A DNA stretch of 16,072 nucleotides from an uncultured Sutterella sp. (GCA_905192805.1 CAJJMF010000041.1:1-16072); one strand, 5' to 3'. Positions 1 to 6,742 are shown, counted from the stretch's first letter. Notes: a model not told the origin generated them from the sequence alone. Translations and numbers: made by a program.

Positions 1-921
1 CACGCCGAACACGCAGATGCAGGCGATCATACCGGACTGGAACACAGAGCTCGAACCGATCTTGGAAACGTCAACCTTGCAGAACACGCTGATCAAGGAA
101 GCGATCAAGAACATGAACGACCAGATAGCCGCGTCACGCTTCACGATCACCGGGTCAATCAAACCAACCGCCGGGCTAATCGCAGAGGCGTAGAACACCA
201 CGCAGATAATACCGAGCAAGAAGATCAACACGGAAAGCTTGGCATGTTCGGGCAACTTCTTCTGTTCTGCCGTCGGAGCGTGCACAAGACCCTTAGCAAG
301 GCGTTCCTTGTAGACGGGGTCGCTGTCGAGGTCCATATTGGAGATGAGCGTCATCACGAAGGCTGTGATCATGCAACCCAAGAAGGTCGTCACGATCCAG
401 ATCAGGAGTAACAACGGATAGCTCCAGCCGAACTTTTCCAAAACGCCCGACATGTAGATCACCGCAGCCGAAACCGGCGAAGCGGTAATAGCGATCTGGG
501 AAGCCACCACAGCGATGGACAACGGCACGCAAGGACGAATGTGCTGTTCCTTAGCCACTTCAACGATCACAGGGATCATCGAGAAGGCGGTGTGGCCAGT
601 ACCCGCAAAGAGGGTCAACACATAGGTAACAATAGGAGCAAGGTAGTTGATGTGCTTGGGGTTGCTACGCAAAACGCGTTCAGCAATCTGAACCAAGTAG
701 TCTAACCCGCCCGCGAGTTGCATCGCCGAAATGGCAGCAATCACGGAAGCAATAATAAGGATCACGTCCCAAGGCACATTACCCGGTGCCATACCGAAGA
801 CAAGACCCAAAACGAGCACACCAGCGCCGCCAATGTACCCAATACCGATGCCACCGACACGGACACCGAGGAAGATCGCTACGAGAACGACCAAAAATTG
901 AAGGAGAATTTCAATAGACAT
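1..921 (-). CDS. dcuA: Anaerobic C4-dicarboxylate transporter, DcuA type (3' end missing)
   Basis: Inner-membrane carrier of the DcuA/DcuB family, which takes up aspartate, fumarate or malate and can exchange them for succinate during fumarate respiration. The 307 residues present are the N-terminal part; the family is usually about 430-440 long, so the rest lies outside the window. Visible hallmarks are the glycine-rich GGIGIGYIGGAGVLVLGL stretch near residues 22-39, AISAMQLAGGLDYLVQIAER near 60-80, APIVTYVLTLFAGTGHT near 92-110, and ITASPVSAAVIYMS. These match DcuA more closely than DcuB, for example AMQxAGGLDYL. Several long hydrophobic segments fit a multi-spanning protein. The ATG at 919-921 is the only sensible start, since an in-frame stop lies a short way upstream; no clear ribosome binding site is seen. 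The gene follows aspA by 156 bp on the same strand, the aspA-dcuA order known from Escherichia coli, so it probably supplies AspA and FrdAB. Family identity is secure; the A versus B assignment is likely. Confidence 0.9.
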   Translation of the reverse strand, partial: MSIEILLQFLVVLVAIFLGVRVGGIGIGYIGGAGVLVLGLVFGMAPGNVPWDVILIIASVIAAISAMQLAGGLDYLVQIAERVLRSNPKHINYLAPIVTYVLTLFAGTGHTAFSMIPVIVEVAKEQHIRPCVPLSIAVVASQIAITASPVSAAVIYMSGVLEKFGWSYPLLLLIWIVTTFLGCMITAFVMTLISNMDLDSDPVYKERLAKGLVHAPTAEQKKLPEHAKLSVLIFLLGIICVVFYASAISPAVGLIDPVIVKRDAAIWSFMFLIASLISVFCKVDVSKIGSSSVFQSGMIACICVFGV

Positions 922-990
922 AGCAATGGTCAAAAGCTTTTATGCCCAAAAACCTTTGATTCCTTTGTTTTGGTTGGTTTTTTTGGGGAC

Positions 991-1061
991 TCCCTCTTTA
1001 ACTGGTCGGTAAAGAGGGAACCATTCTCTCAGTTCGGCAAAGGGGGTCACCCCTTGCCGAA
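991..1061 (-). other. Two tandem hairpins between aspA and dcuA
   Basis: The first inverted repeat has a perfect 10-bp stem, TCCCTCTTTA at 991-1000 pairing with 1010-1019, around a 9-nt loop. The second pairs TTCGGCAA at 1033-1040 with 1054-1061 and continues into a G4/C4 stem, with one bulged A at 1041. Read on the minus strand, both lie just after the aspA stop and before dcuA. Neither is followed by a run of T on either strand, so a classic intrinsic terminator is not supported. They could be RNA stability or processing elements that set aspA relative to dcuA expression, or factor-dependent terminators. The function is inferred. Confidence 0.55.
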
Positions 1062-1077
1062 GCTATCCTAGTGGGAA

Positions 1078-2475
1078 TTATTTTTCGAACTTAGGATTGA
1101 TGAGGTTTTCATACGTGAAGGTCTTGTCCCATTCTTCCTGGGTCATCATGCCCTTTTCTTCCACGACGAGCTGGTGCAAGGACTTGCCCGTCAAGAAGCC
1201 TTCGCGAGCCACGTTCGCGCAGGGCTTGTAACCGAAGTGAGGCTTCAAGAGCGTCACGATACCGAGCGACCCCATCACGAGATCTTTGCAGTGGTCAGCG
1301 TTCACAACGATGCCATCAACACACTTTTCACGCAAAGCGTTGCAAGCGTTGGAGAGGACCTTCATCTGCATGTAGAGAGCAAACGTGATCACAGGTTCCA
1401 TCACGTTCAATTCGAGCTGGCCGGCGGAGGCAGCTAACATGACCGTCGTGTCAAGACCGATGGCCAAGAAGGAGGCCTGGTTCGTCACTTCGGGGATCAC
1501 GGGGTTCACTTTACCCGGCATGATCGAGCTACCCGGCTGGAGCTGCGGGAGGATGAGTTCGGAGAGACCCGTACGCGGACCCGAAGCCAAGAGACGCAAG
1601 TCGTTGCAGACCTTCGTCAACTTAACAGCCAAGCTCTTGCAAGCCGAGGAGAGCGCGACATAGGAGCCGCAGTCGCTCGTAGCAGCGATCAAGTCGTCGC
1701 TGTTAACGAAATCGATACCCGTCAATTCAGCCAAGTACTTGACAGCGAGCGCCGGGTAGTCGGGGTGAGCCGTCACCGTGGTACCAATAGCGGTAGCACC
1801 GAGGTTAACTACCTTCAAGTGTTCCTGAGCTTCCTTGATCACCTTGACTTCGTCTTCGATGGTCTTACCCCAGCCATGGAATTCCTGGCCAAAGGACATC
1901 GGAACAGCGTCTTGCAAGTGGGTACGACCCATCTTCAACACGTTCTTGGTTTCTTCAGACTTCTTGTAGAAGGAGCCAACCAAGTCTTCAACAGCCTTCA
2001 AGAGGACATTGGAGCGAAGGATCAAGGAGAGGTGAAGCGCGGTAGGATAGGTGTCGTTCGTCGACTGACCGAAGTTCGCGTGGTCATTCGGGGAAACCTT
2101 CTTGTCACCCTTTTGCAACCCTAAGTGTTCACAAGCGAGGTTGCAGATCACTTCGTTGACATTCATGTTCGTGGACGTGCCAGCACCACCTTGGAGCCAG
2201 TCGGTCACAAACTGATCGTTGTACTTACCAGCGATTAACTGGTCGCAAGCCCACATTAACGCATCCGCGACATCCGCCGGAATGCAACCGAGTTCCTTAT
2301 TGGCCTTCGCAGCAGCCTTCTTCACATAGCCATAAGCGATGGGGAAGAAGGGTTCCTGAGCCATGGGCATTTCAGTGATGTGGAAGTTGTGCTTGCCGCG
2401 CATCGTCTGCACGCCATAGTAGACATCATCAGGAATCTCAAGTTCGCCAAGGAAATCGCTTTCAATACGGGACAT
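1078..2475 (-). CDS. aspA: Aspartate ammonia-lyase (aspartase)
   Basis: Cytoplasmic homotetrameric lyase that reversibly splits L-aspartate into fumarate and ammonia, here providing the electron acceptor for FrdAB. The 465-residue product is close to the family's usual length of about 470. Superfamily signatures seen are QGGAGTSTNMNVNEV near residue 100, NDHANFGQSTND, KMGRTHLQDAVPM, and the catalytic loop GSSIMPGKVNP with Ser316-Ser317, one of which is the general base. NLGATAIGT and ATSDCG are typical of aspartases rather than fumarase C. The ATG at 2473-2475 is chosen because GGAG lies 7 nt upstream; an in-frame TTG at 2488-2490 overlaps that ribosome binding site and is unlikely to be the start. 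The gene follows frdB by 164 bp on the same strand and precedes dcuA, so the three functions may be cotranscribed or co-regulated. The GSSIMPGKVNP form is also found in fumarases, so fumarase is the alternative, judged unlikely. Confidence 0.93.
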   Translation of the reverse strand: MSRIESDFLGELEIPDDVYYGVQTMRGKHNFHITEMPMAQEPFFPIAYGYVKKAAAKANKELGCIPADVADALMWACDQLIAGKYNDQFVTDWLQGGAGTSTNMNVNEVICNLACEHLGLQKGDKKVSPNDHANFGQSTNDTYPTALHLSLILRSNVLLKAVEDLVGSFYKKSEETKNVLKMGRTHLQDAVPMSFGQEFHGWGKTIEDEVKVIKEAQEHLKVVNLGATAIGTTVTAHPDYPALAVKYLAELTGIDFVNSDDLIAATSDCGSYVALSSACKSLAVKLTKVCNDLRLLASGPRTGLSELILPQLQPGSSIMPGKVNPVIPEVTNQASFLAIGLDTTVMLAASAGQLELNVMEPVITFALYMQMKVLSNACNALREKCVDGIVVNADHCKDLVMGSLGIVTLLKPHFGYKPCANVAREGFLTGKSLHQLVVEEKGMMTQEEWDKTFTYENLINPKFEK

Positions 2476-2495
2476 ATTATTGCTCCTCAAAATAC

Positions 2496-2572
2496 GTGAG
2501 CATTTAAGCGAAAAACGCTCACTTTTGATGAAAGGTCTGGGATCGCAAGTATGGTCCTGTGGTCTCAGACCA
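2496..2572 (-). promoter_or_regulatory. aspA 5' region with two inverted repeats
   Basis: Between frdB and aspA, GTGAGC at 2496-2501 pairs with GCTCAC at 2517-2522; inside it GCG and CGC flank an A5 stretch (2508-2518). Further upstream for aspA, TGGTCTCAGACCA at 2560-2572 is a perfect 6-1-6 palindrome of operator size. No convincing -35/-10 pair was found here, so whether aspA has its own promoter is unclear. The role of both repeats is inferred only from position. Confidence 0.35.
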
Positions 2573-2580
2573 GTAGTTCA

Positions 2581-2616
2581 TTTTGGCTACCCTTAAAGGG
2601 TACAGGGTAGCCAAAA
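2581..2616 (-). other. Strong hairpin downstream of frdB with an alternative pairing
   Basis: TTTTGGCTACCC at 2581-2592 pairs perfectly with GGGTAGCCAAAA at 2605-2616, a 12-bp stem with a 12-nt loop. Within it TACCCTT at 2588-2594 can instead pair with AAGGGTA at 2596-2602, so the two hairpins exclude each other. It starts 23 nt after the frdB stop. The tails are in the wrong order for an intrinsic terminator on either strand (T-run before the stem, A-run at its end). It may be a processing or attenuation element between frdAB and aspA. Confidence 0.6.
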
Positions 2617-2639
2617 CATCTTAGATACTTTAGCCTAGT

Positions 2640-3446
2640 TTACTGGTGGATAGGCTTGATGGGAATAGCCTTTTTCTGGGACGGCAACACCTTGTCGTAC
2701 CCACGCATCCCTTGCTCAGCCATCTTGCGACGGATGAAGGCAATTTGCGTCTTCAAAGGAAGATCCTTCGGGCAGAAGTCATGGCAAGCCAAGAGCGACA
2801 TGCACCCGAAGACGCCGGATTCATCACCCACGACTTCGTAGTAGTCAGCATCGTTACGCGTATCGCGCGGATCCAAACGGAAACGAGCGATCTTGTTGAT
2901 ACCCACACCACCGATGAAGTCCGGGCGGATACGCACCGTACCGCAACCCGCGATACAGCAGCCGCATTCCACGCAACGGTCGAGAACGTAAATGTCTTCG
3001 GCCAACTGAGGATCCATCGGGGCTTCCTTCTTACGAAGGTCCACTTCGGCTTCCTTCATGTGCACCCAAGCTTCCATACGTTCGGACATGTTGCGCATCC
3101 ACTTACCGGTGTTGACCGACAAGTCACCAATCAATTCAAACGCCGGCAAGGGAGCGAGCGTGAATTCGGTCGGCAAATCGCGCGTCAACGTACGGCAGGC
3201 TAAGCCCGGCTTACCGTTGATCATCATGGCGCAGGAGCCACAAATACCAGCACGGCACACGAAGTCGAATTGTAACGAGGGATCCTGCTTATCGCGCAAT
3301 TCGTTCAACGCGATAAAAAGCGTCATGGAGTCGGATTCTTCCAATTCATACGTCTGCATGTGCGGGACGCTTTCCGGATCCTGGGGGTTGAAGCGCAGAA
3401 TGCTAATCTTAAGCAAGCGGTGCTTCTTCTGTTCGGTTTCAGCCAT
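2640..3446 (-). CDS. frdB: Fumarate reductase iron-sulfur subunit, Wolinella type
   Basis: Electron-transfer subunit of quinol:fumarate reductase, passing electrons from the membrane side to the FrdA flavin. The 268-residue product carries all three clusters. Cys64, Cys69, Cys72 and Cys84 bind [2Fe-2S] in CRAGICGSC...C; Cys158, Cys161, Cys164 and Cys225 bind [4Fe-4S]; Cys168, Cys215 and Cys221 bind [3Fe-4S] in CVECGCCIAGC and CMSLLACHDFCP. The spacing equals that of Wolinella succinogenes FrdB. The ATG at 3444-3446 is preferred because GGAG lies 9 nt upstream; in-frame TTG (3461) and ATG (3452) codons sit on or too near that site. It lies 17 bp after frdA, so the two are surely one operon. 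No frdC follows or precedes it. A succinate dehydrogenase or methylmenaquinol:fumarate reductase role is possible from sequence alone; the aspA-dcuA context favours fumarate reduction. Confidence 0.95.
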   Translation of the reverse strand: MAETEQKKHRLLKISILRFNPQDPESVPHMQTYELEESDSMTLFIALNELRDKQDPSLQFDFVCRAGICGSCAMMINGKPGLACRTLTRDLPTEFTLAPLPAFELIGDLSVNTGKWMRNMSERMEAWVHMKEAEVDLRKKEAPMDPQLAEDIYVLDRCVECGCCIAGCGTVRIRPDFIGGVGINKIARFRLDPRDTRNDADYYEVVGDESGVFGCMSLLACHDFCPKDLPLKTQIAFIRRKMAEQGMRGYDKVLPSQKKAIPIKPIHQ

Positions 3447-3463
3447 TTGCATTAGCTCCAAAA

Positions 3464-5449
3464 TTAATCGTTCAGCGGTTCGTCAATACGTTCGTTCTTA
3501 CCCTTCAAGCGAGCGGGCAAGAGGTGCTGGTAAGGCATGAGGGCTTCTTGAATCGCGAAGCGATCTTTACCTTCCGCTTCCATCTTGGCGCGGATCGCAT
3601 CCACTTCAGCCTGACGCTTAGCGGATTCGGGGTTTTCGATGTAGTTCTTGACACCGTAGCCACGGAATCCCGGAGGCAATTCCATCTTGCTAATGTCAAG
3701 GTTCTGGTAACTCAAGGTCGGCAACGTGTCGCCTTCCTTCCAAGTTGCCAACGTACGGCTGAGCCATTCGACGTCGTTACGGACCGGGTAGTCTTCACGG
3801 TAGTGAGCACCACGGCTTTCCTTACGATTCAAGGCACCGCAAGCCACCGACAAGGCGACACGGAGCATGGACTGCGTACGATACGCGTAGATTAATTCGG
3901 GGTTCGGACCCACCACATCCTTGACCGTCACGTTGAAGGAACGCTTGTAGAGGTCTTCCAACTCGGCCACGGCGCTTTCCATATCGGCACCCTTACGGAA
4001 AATACCGATCTTGCGGGTCATGATGTCCTGCATGCGGGAACGCAATTCGTAGGCGTTTTCGCTACCACCGTTGCTCGTGAAGTGCTTCATACGAGCAGCT
4101 TCCTTGTTGACAGCATCGGTCACCACGCTCGCCGGAATGTCGATCGCGTTTTCGGGTTTGTCGCAGAAGTCGGCGATGTATTCGCCCACAATCATCCCAG
4201 CCACAACCGTTTCCGCCACGGAGTTACCGCCTAAGCGGTTAAAGCCGTGCATGTCCCAGCAAGCCGCTTCACCGGCAGCAAAGAGGCCCTTAAGCGTGGG
4301 GCTTTCACCGGTCGGGAGCGTACGGATACCACCCATGGTGTAGTGCTGAGCAGGACGCACAGGGATCCATTCCTTCGTCGGGTCAACACCCATGAAGTAA
4401 TGGCAGATTTCATACACTTCGCGCAACTTGTGCTTGATGTGGTTTTCGCCCAAGAGCGTAATATCCAACCAGATGTGTTCGCCAAAGCGGCTCTTGACAC
4501 CCTTGCCCTGAGCAATACGTTCTTCCATACGACGCGAAACGACGTCGCGAGAAGCCAATTCTTTCTTTTCCGGTTCGACGTCCGGCATGAAGCGGTGACC
4601 ATCAACGTCACGCAACAAACCACCGTCACCACGGCAACCTTCGGTCACCAAAATCCCTGCGGGGAAGATACCGGTCGGGTGGAACTGGATCGCTTCCATG
4701 TTACCCAACGCAGCCACGCCCGTATTCAAGGCGAGGTCGTAACCAATCCCTTCGCAAATCACAGCGTTGGTGGTCACGCGGTAAATACGACCAGCACCGC
4801 CCGTGGCGATGGCAGTCGCCTTGGAAACGTAAGCCATCAATTCACCCGTGATCAAATCACGCACCACGGCACCGTAGCAACGCTTGCCGTCATGGATCAA
4901 GCTCATGGCTTCTACACGTTCGATCACCGGCACTTGTTCCGCGATGATACGGTCAGACACCGCATTCAACATCGCGTGACCCGTACAGTCGGACACGTAG
5001 CAGGTACGCCATTTCTTCGTACCACCGAAGTCACGCTGGGCAACTAAACCCGCGGCTTCTTTACGTTCGGTAATCGTCACCTTTTCGCCATTAATAATCA
5101 CCTGACGGTCACCCGGGGTGATACGGCTCCAGGGCACCCCCCAGGCAGCGAGTTCACGCACAGCCTTCGGGGAGGTATTCACGAACATACGCACGACTTC
5201 TTGGTCGGCACCCCAGTCGGAACCGCGAACGGTGTCGCCGAAGTGGACGTCTTCATTGTCACCCATACCCTTGATCACGTTGCCAAGAGAGGCCTGCATC
5301 CCCCCCTGAGCAGCCTTGGAGTGGCTACGCTTCGGAGGAACGAGTGACAAGACGATGGAGTCATGACCACGGCGCTTGGCTGCAACAGCCATACGCAAAC
5401 CAGCCAAACCACCACCGATCACGAGCACGTCGGTGTAAATAATCTTCAT
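3464..5449 (-). CDS. frdA: Fumarate reductase flavoprotein subunit, Wolinella type
   Basis: Catalytic subunit that reduces fumarate to succinate with a covalently bound FAD. The 661-residue product matches Wolinella-type FrdA along its whole length. The FAD dinucleotide motif GGGLAGL is at 12-18, and the histidine for covalent FAD is His43 in KRSHSKAAQGG. Active-site residues fall at the same numbers as in Wolinella succinogenes: His257 (FHPTG), Arg301 (SRDVVSRR) and His369 (QHYTMGG). This agreement supports the ATG at 5447-5449, which has AGGAG 10 nt upstream; an in-frame TTG at 5453-5455 would leave only 4 nt. There is no Tat or Sec signal peptide, so it should face the cytoplasm, unlike the periplasmic relatives. 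It is the first gene of an frdAB operon with a long leader and a promoter near 5775-5803. No diheme cytochrome b gene (frdC) lies upstream, where Wolinella has it, so the membrane anchor must be elsewhere or of another type. Confidence 0.96.
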   Translation of the reverse strand: MKIIYTDVLVIGGGLAGLRMAVAAKRRGHDSIVLSLVPPKRSHSKAAQGGMQASLGNVIKGMGDNEDVHFGDTVRGSDWGADQEVVRMFVNTSPKAVRELAAWGVPWSRITPGDRQVIINGEKVTITERKEAAGLVAQRDFGGTKKWRTCYVSDCTGHAMLNAVSDRIIAEQVPVIERVEAMSLIHDGKRCYGAVVRDLITGELMAYVSKATAIATGGAGRIYRVTTNAVICEGIGYDLALNTGVAALGNMEAIQFHPTGIFPAGILVTEGCRGDGGLLRDVDGHRFMPDVEPEKKELASRDVVSRRMEERIAQGKGVKSRFGEHIWLDITLLGENHIKHKLREVYEICHYFMGVDPTKEWIPVRPAQHYTMGGIRTLPTGESPTLKGLFAAGEAACWDMHGFNRLGGNSVAETVVAGMIVGEYIADFCDKPENAIDIPASVVTDAVNKEAARMKHFTSNGGSENAYELRSRMQDIMTRKIGIFRKGADMESAVAELEDLYKRSFNVTVKDVVGPNPELIYAYRTQSMLRVALSVACGALNRKESRGAHYREDYPVRNDVEWLSRTLATWKEGDTLPTLSYQNLDISKMELPPGFRGYGVKNYIENPESAKRQAEVDAIRAKMEAEGKDRFAIQEALMPYQHLLPARLKGKNERIDEPLND

Positions 5450-5482
5450 TTCCAATGGTCTCCTAGATTCAAAGACTTTTAG

Positions 5483-5526
5483 CTAGTCAACAGACGGATG
5501 CTTGGAACGAACAAGTCTGTCACTAG
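5483..5526 (-). promoter_or_regulatory. Inverted repeat in the frdAB leader
   Basis: CTAGT plus ACAGAC at 5483-5495 pairs with GTCTGT plus ACTAG at 5515-5526, two helices separated by a small asymmetric internal loop and closed by a 19-nt loop. It ends about 34 nt upstream of the frdA ATG and would form in the frdAB mRNA leader. A role in mRNA stability or translation control is inferred. Confidence 0.4.
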
Positions 5527-5689
5527 TTTGGGGTCAAATCTTCTTTCCTAAGCGGTCACATCTCTAACCCACAGAAAAGATGCAACCTATTCCAATACCT
5601 TTTGCCCCTCAGCGTGTTGAAACTCACTGAGAAACAGATACTTAGCATTTTTATCTAAGCCGAAAGGAATCGTTGTCGTTTTTATAGCA

Positions 5690-5705
5690 GTTTCTACCTA
5701 GAAAC
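5690..5705. promoter_or_regulatory. 16-bp palindrome upstream of frdAB
   Basis: GTTTCTA at 5690-5696 and TAGAAAC at 5699-5705 form a perfect inverted repeat with a 2-bp centre. It lies about 70-85 bp downstream of the predicted frdAB promoter, inside the presumed transcript. It may be a regulator binding site; the regulator is not identified. Confidence 0.35.
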
Positions 5706-5774
5706 GAAGAGAAACTTAGTAGGCTTTTCACTTTAATCAAAAAAAAACTGACTCTTAACAAAATTTCTCAAAAT

Positions 5775-5803
5775 TTTATAAGTAGATATACGTATAAAAA
5801 CAA
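5775..5803 (-). promoter_or_regulatory. Predicted frdAB promoter with a palindrome in the spacer
   Basis: On the minus strand, a -35 element TTGTTT (5803-5798) is followed by exactly 17 bp and a -10 element TATAAA (5780-5775). These are 4/6 and 5/6 matches to the sigma-70 consensus at ideal spacing. The 10-bp palindrome TATACGTATA (5787-5796) lies wholly within the spacer, a common position for a repressor operator or for spacer-bound activators. Transcription from here would give an frdAB leader of about 320 nt. Confidence 0.55.
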
Positions 5804-5914
5804 ATCATTTTTGACCTGTCACTCCTTACCTTCGAGTTAGGTCGAAGCAACTAGTCACTACCCAGTTTAAATTCTCTACCTCTTCCGGGACACTAGTATT
5901 AACCCTTACTACCA

Positions 5915-5999
5915 TTTTGGAATTTTTTATTGTTTAACTTTTTCTTTATTTATCAATCAATTCATTATAACTCCCTCACGGAGTTTTGGAATTTTTTAT
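5915..5999 (+). repeat. Direct repeat of 16 bp
   Basis: TTTTGGAATTTTTTAT occurs at 5915-5930 and again, identically, at 5984-5999, with starts 69 bp apart. The second copy follows a small hairpin. Its function is unknown; in such AT-rich DNA a chance or slippage origin is possible. Confidence 0.6.
5969..5998 (+). terminator. Weak intrinsic-terminator-like hairpin
   Basis: AACTCC at 5969-5974 pairs with GGAGTT at 5980-5985 across a 5-nt loop and is followed by TTGGAATTTTTT. This looks like a short intrinsic terminator on the plus strand, but no plus-strand gene lies upstream of it. It could end a small RNA or be fortuitous. Confidence 0.3.
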
Positions 6000-6150
6000 G
6001 CGGAAAGTTGGCAGGAATCAGGCAATTTTTCCGGAACAAATGCCGCTATTTTTTCCAATCCCTTACCAATAAATACCTATATGGAGGTAATCGTTTACCA
6101 TCCCTTTCGAAGGAGACATCAGTTTCTCCGAACGTTCCGTTCAGTCTCAC

Positions 6151-6171
6151 TTATACGTATTTATACGTATA
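6151..6171. promoter_or_regulatory. Tandem TTATACGTAT repeats upstream of ridA
   Basis: The 10-mer TTATACGTAT is repeated head to tail at 6151-6160 and 6161-6170, each with the palindromic core ATACGTAT. The same core lies in the spacer of the frdAB promoter. The pair is about 140 bp upstream of the ridA start and 350 bp upstream of the frdAB promoter. It is a candidate binding site for the same unknown regulator. Confidence 0.4.
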
Positions 6172-6308
6172 CCAAGTGTTACGATAGACCAATATTTCCC
6201 GATACGTTTATCAACATATCGCTGTAGCTTTTGTTCGTATTTCTGTTAAACTTTCTTCTATCGATTTTCCGTTTTCAATAGTTAACAGTCAGAATGGGAG
6301 AATAAACG

Positions 6309-6686
6309 ATGTCTATTCAAGTTGTTCAGTCTGTCGATGCCCCTGAACCGATTGGCCCTTACAGCCAAGGGATCGCCTACGGCAATTTGCTCTTTCCTGC
6401 GGGTCAGATTGGTTTAGATCCAGTTACCGGTCAGCTCTTAGGAGGGGTTGAAGCCCAAACACGTCAGTGCTTTAAGAATTTGGAAGCCGTCTGCCGTGCT
6501 GCGGGCACCGACATTAAGAACACGATCAAAATTACCGTGCTCATTACCGACATGTTGCACTTTGCCATCGTCAATCGCATCATGGAAGAGACACTTCTGG
6601 CACCGTTCCCCGCCCGTACCTGCTTTGCGGTGAAAGAGTTACCCAAAGGCGCTTTGGTTGAGCTCGACGCCGTCGTGGCGATTTAA
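6309..6686 (+). CDS. ridA: RidA family enamine/imine deaminase
   Basis: Small cytoplasmic YjgF/YER057c/UK114 protein that hydrolyses reactive 2-aminoacrylate and related imines made by PLP enzymes, protecting other enzymes. The 125 residues match the family length. Conserved features are GPYSQG at 16-21, FPAGQIGLDPVTG near 29-41, and Arg103 in PARTCFAV with Glu118, the residues expected to bind the imino acid carboxylate and water. The ATG has GGGAG 8 nt upstream. It diverges from frdAB across the long AT-rich region and precedes recG by 56 bp, so it may share a transcript with recG. Anaerobes that break down amino acids often need RidA, which fits the aspartate context, but no direct link is shown. 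Confidence 0.93.
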   Translation: MSIQVVQSVDAPEPIGPYSQGIAYGNLLFPAGQIGLDPVTGQLLGGVEAQTRQCFKNLEAVCRAAGTDIKNTIKITVLITDMLHFAIVNRIMEETLLAPFPARTCFAVKELPKGALVELDAVVAI

Positions 6687-6742
6687 GTCGTTTCTGGAAC
6701 CTACGTTAGGCTAACTCGCTCAACGTGGGTCGTGCGTGTGCT

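Larger units (their letters stand above)
5450..6308. other. Long AT-rich intergenic region between divergent frdAB and ridA
   Basis: About 860 bp without a supported gene, clearly richer in A and T than its surroundings. It contains the frdAB promoter and leader, inverted repeats, a 16-bp direct repeat, a weak plus-strand terminator-like hairpin and three copies of a TATACGTAT core, each described separately. The open frame at 5930-6187 starts with TTG, has no ribosome binding site and a low-complexity Phe/Tyr-rich start, so it was not called. No tRNA or known riboswitch was recognised. Its size and content suggest a regulatory region, possibly with an unannotated small RNA. Confidence 0.6.

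Noticed and set aside
718..1071. Open frame on the plus strand across the dcuA start and the twin hairpins
   Set aside because: It is antisense to the N-terminus of dcuA and its composition is that of a shadow frame; there is no ribosome binding site.
2488..2490. TTG as the aspA start
   Set aside because: The ribosome binding site AGGAG immediately overlaps this codon, so the ATG at 2473-2475 is the start that fits.
2581..2616. Classic intrinsic terminator after frdB
   Set aside because: The stem is strong, but T residues precede and A residues follow it on both strands, the opposite of an intrinsic terminator.
2646..3203. Open frame of 185 codons antisense to frdB
   Set aside because: It is fully opposite frdB with its conserved cysteine motifs, and the translation looks like a shadow with no recognisable domain.
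4247..5047. Long open frame (266 codons) antisense to frdA
   Set aside because: It lies entirely opposite the well-conserved frdA gene, its product resembles no family, and such frames arise from codon bias in the real gene.
5930..6187. Open frame of 85 codons on the plus strand in the frd-ridA gap
   Set aside because: It starts with TTG, lacks a ribosome binding site, has a low-complexity Phe/Tyr-rich N-terminus and matches the AT-rich background; it also spans the terminator-like hairpin and the tandem palindromes.
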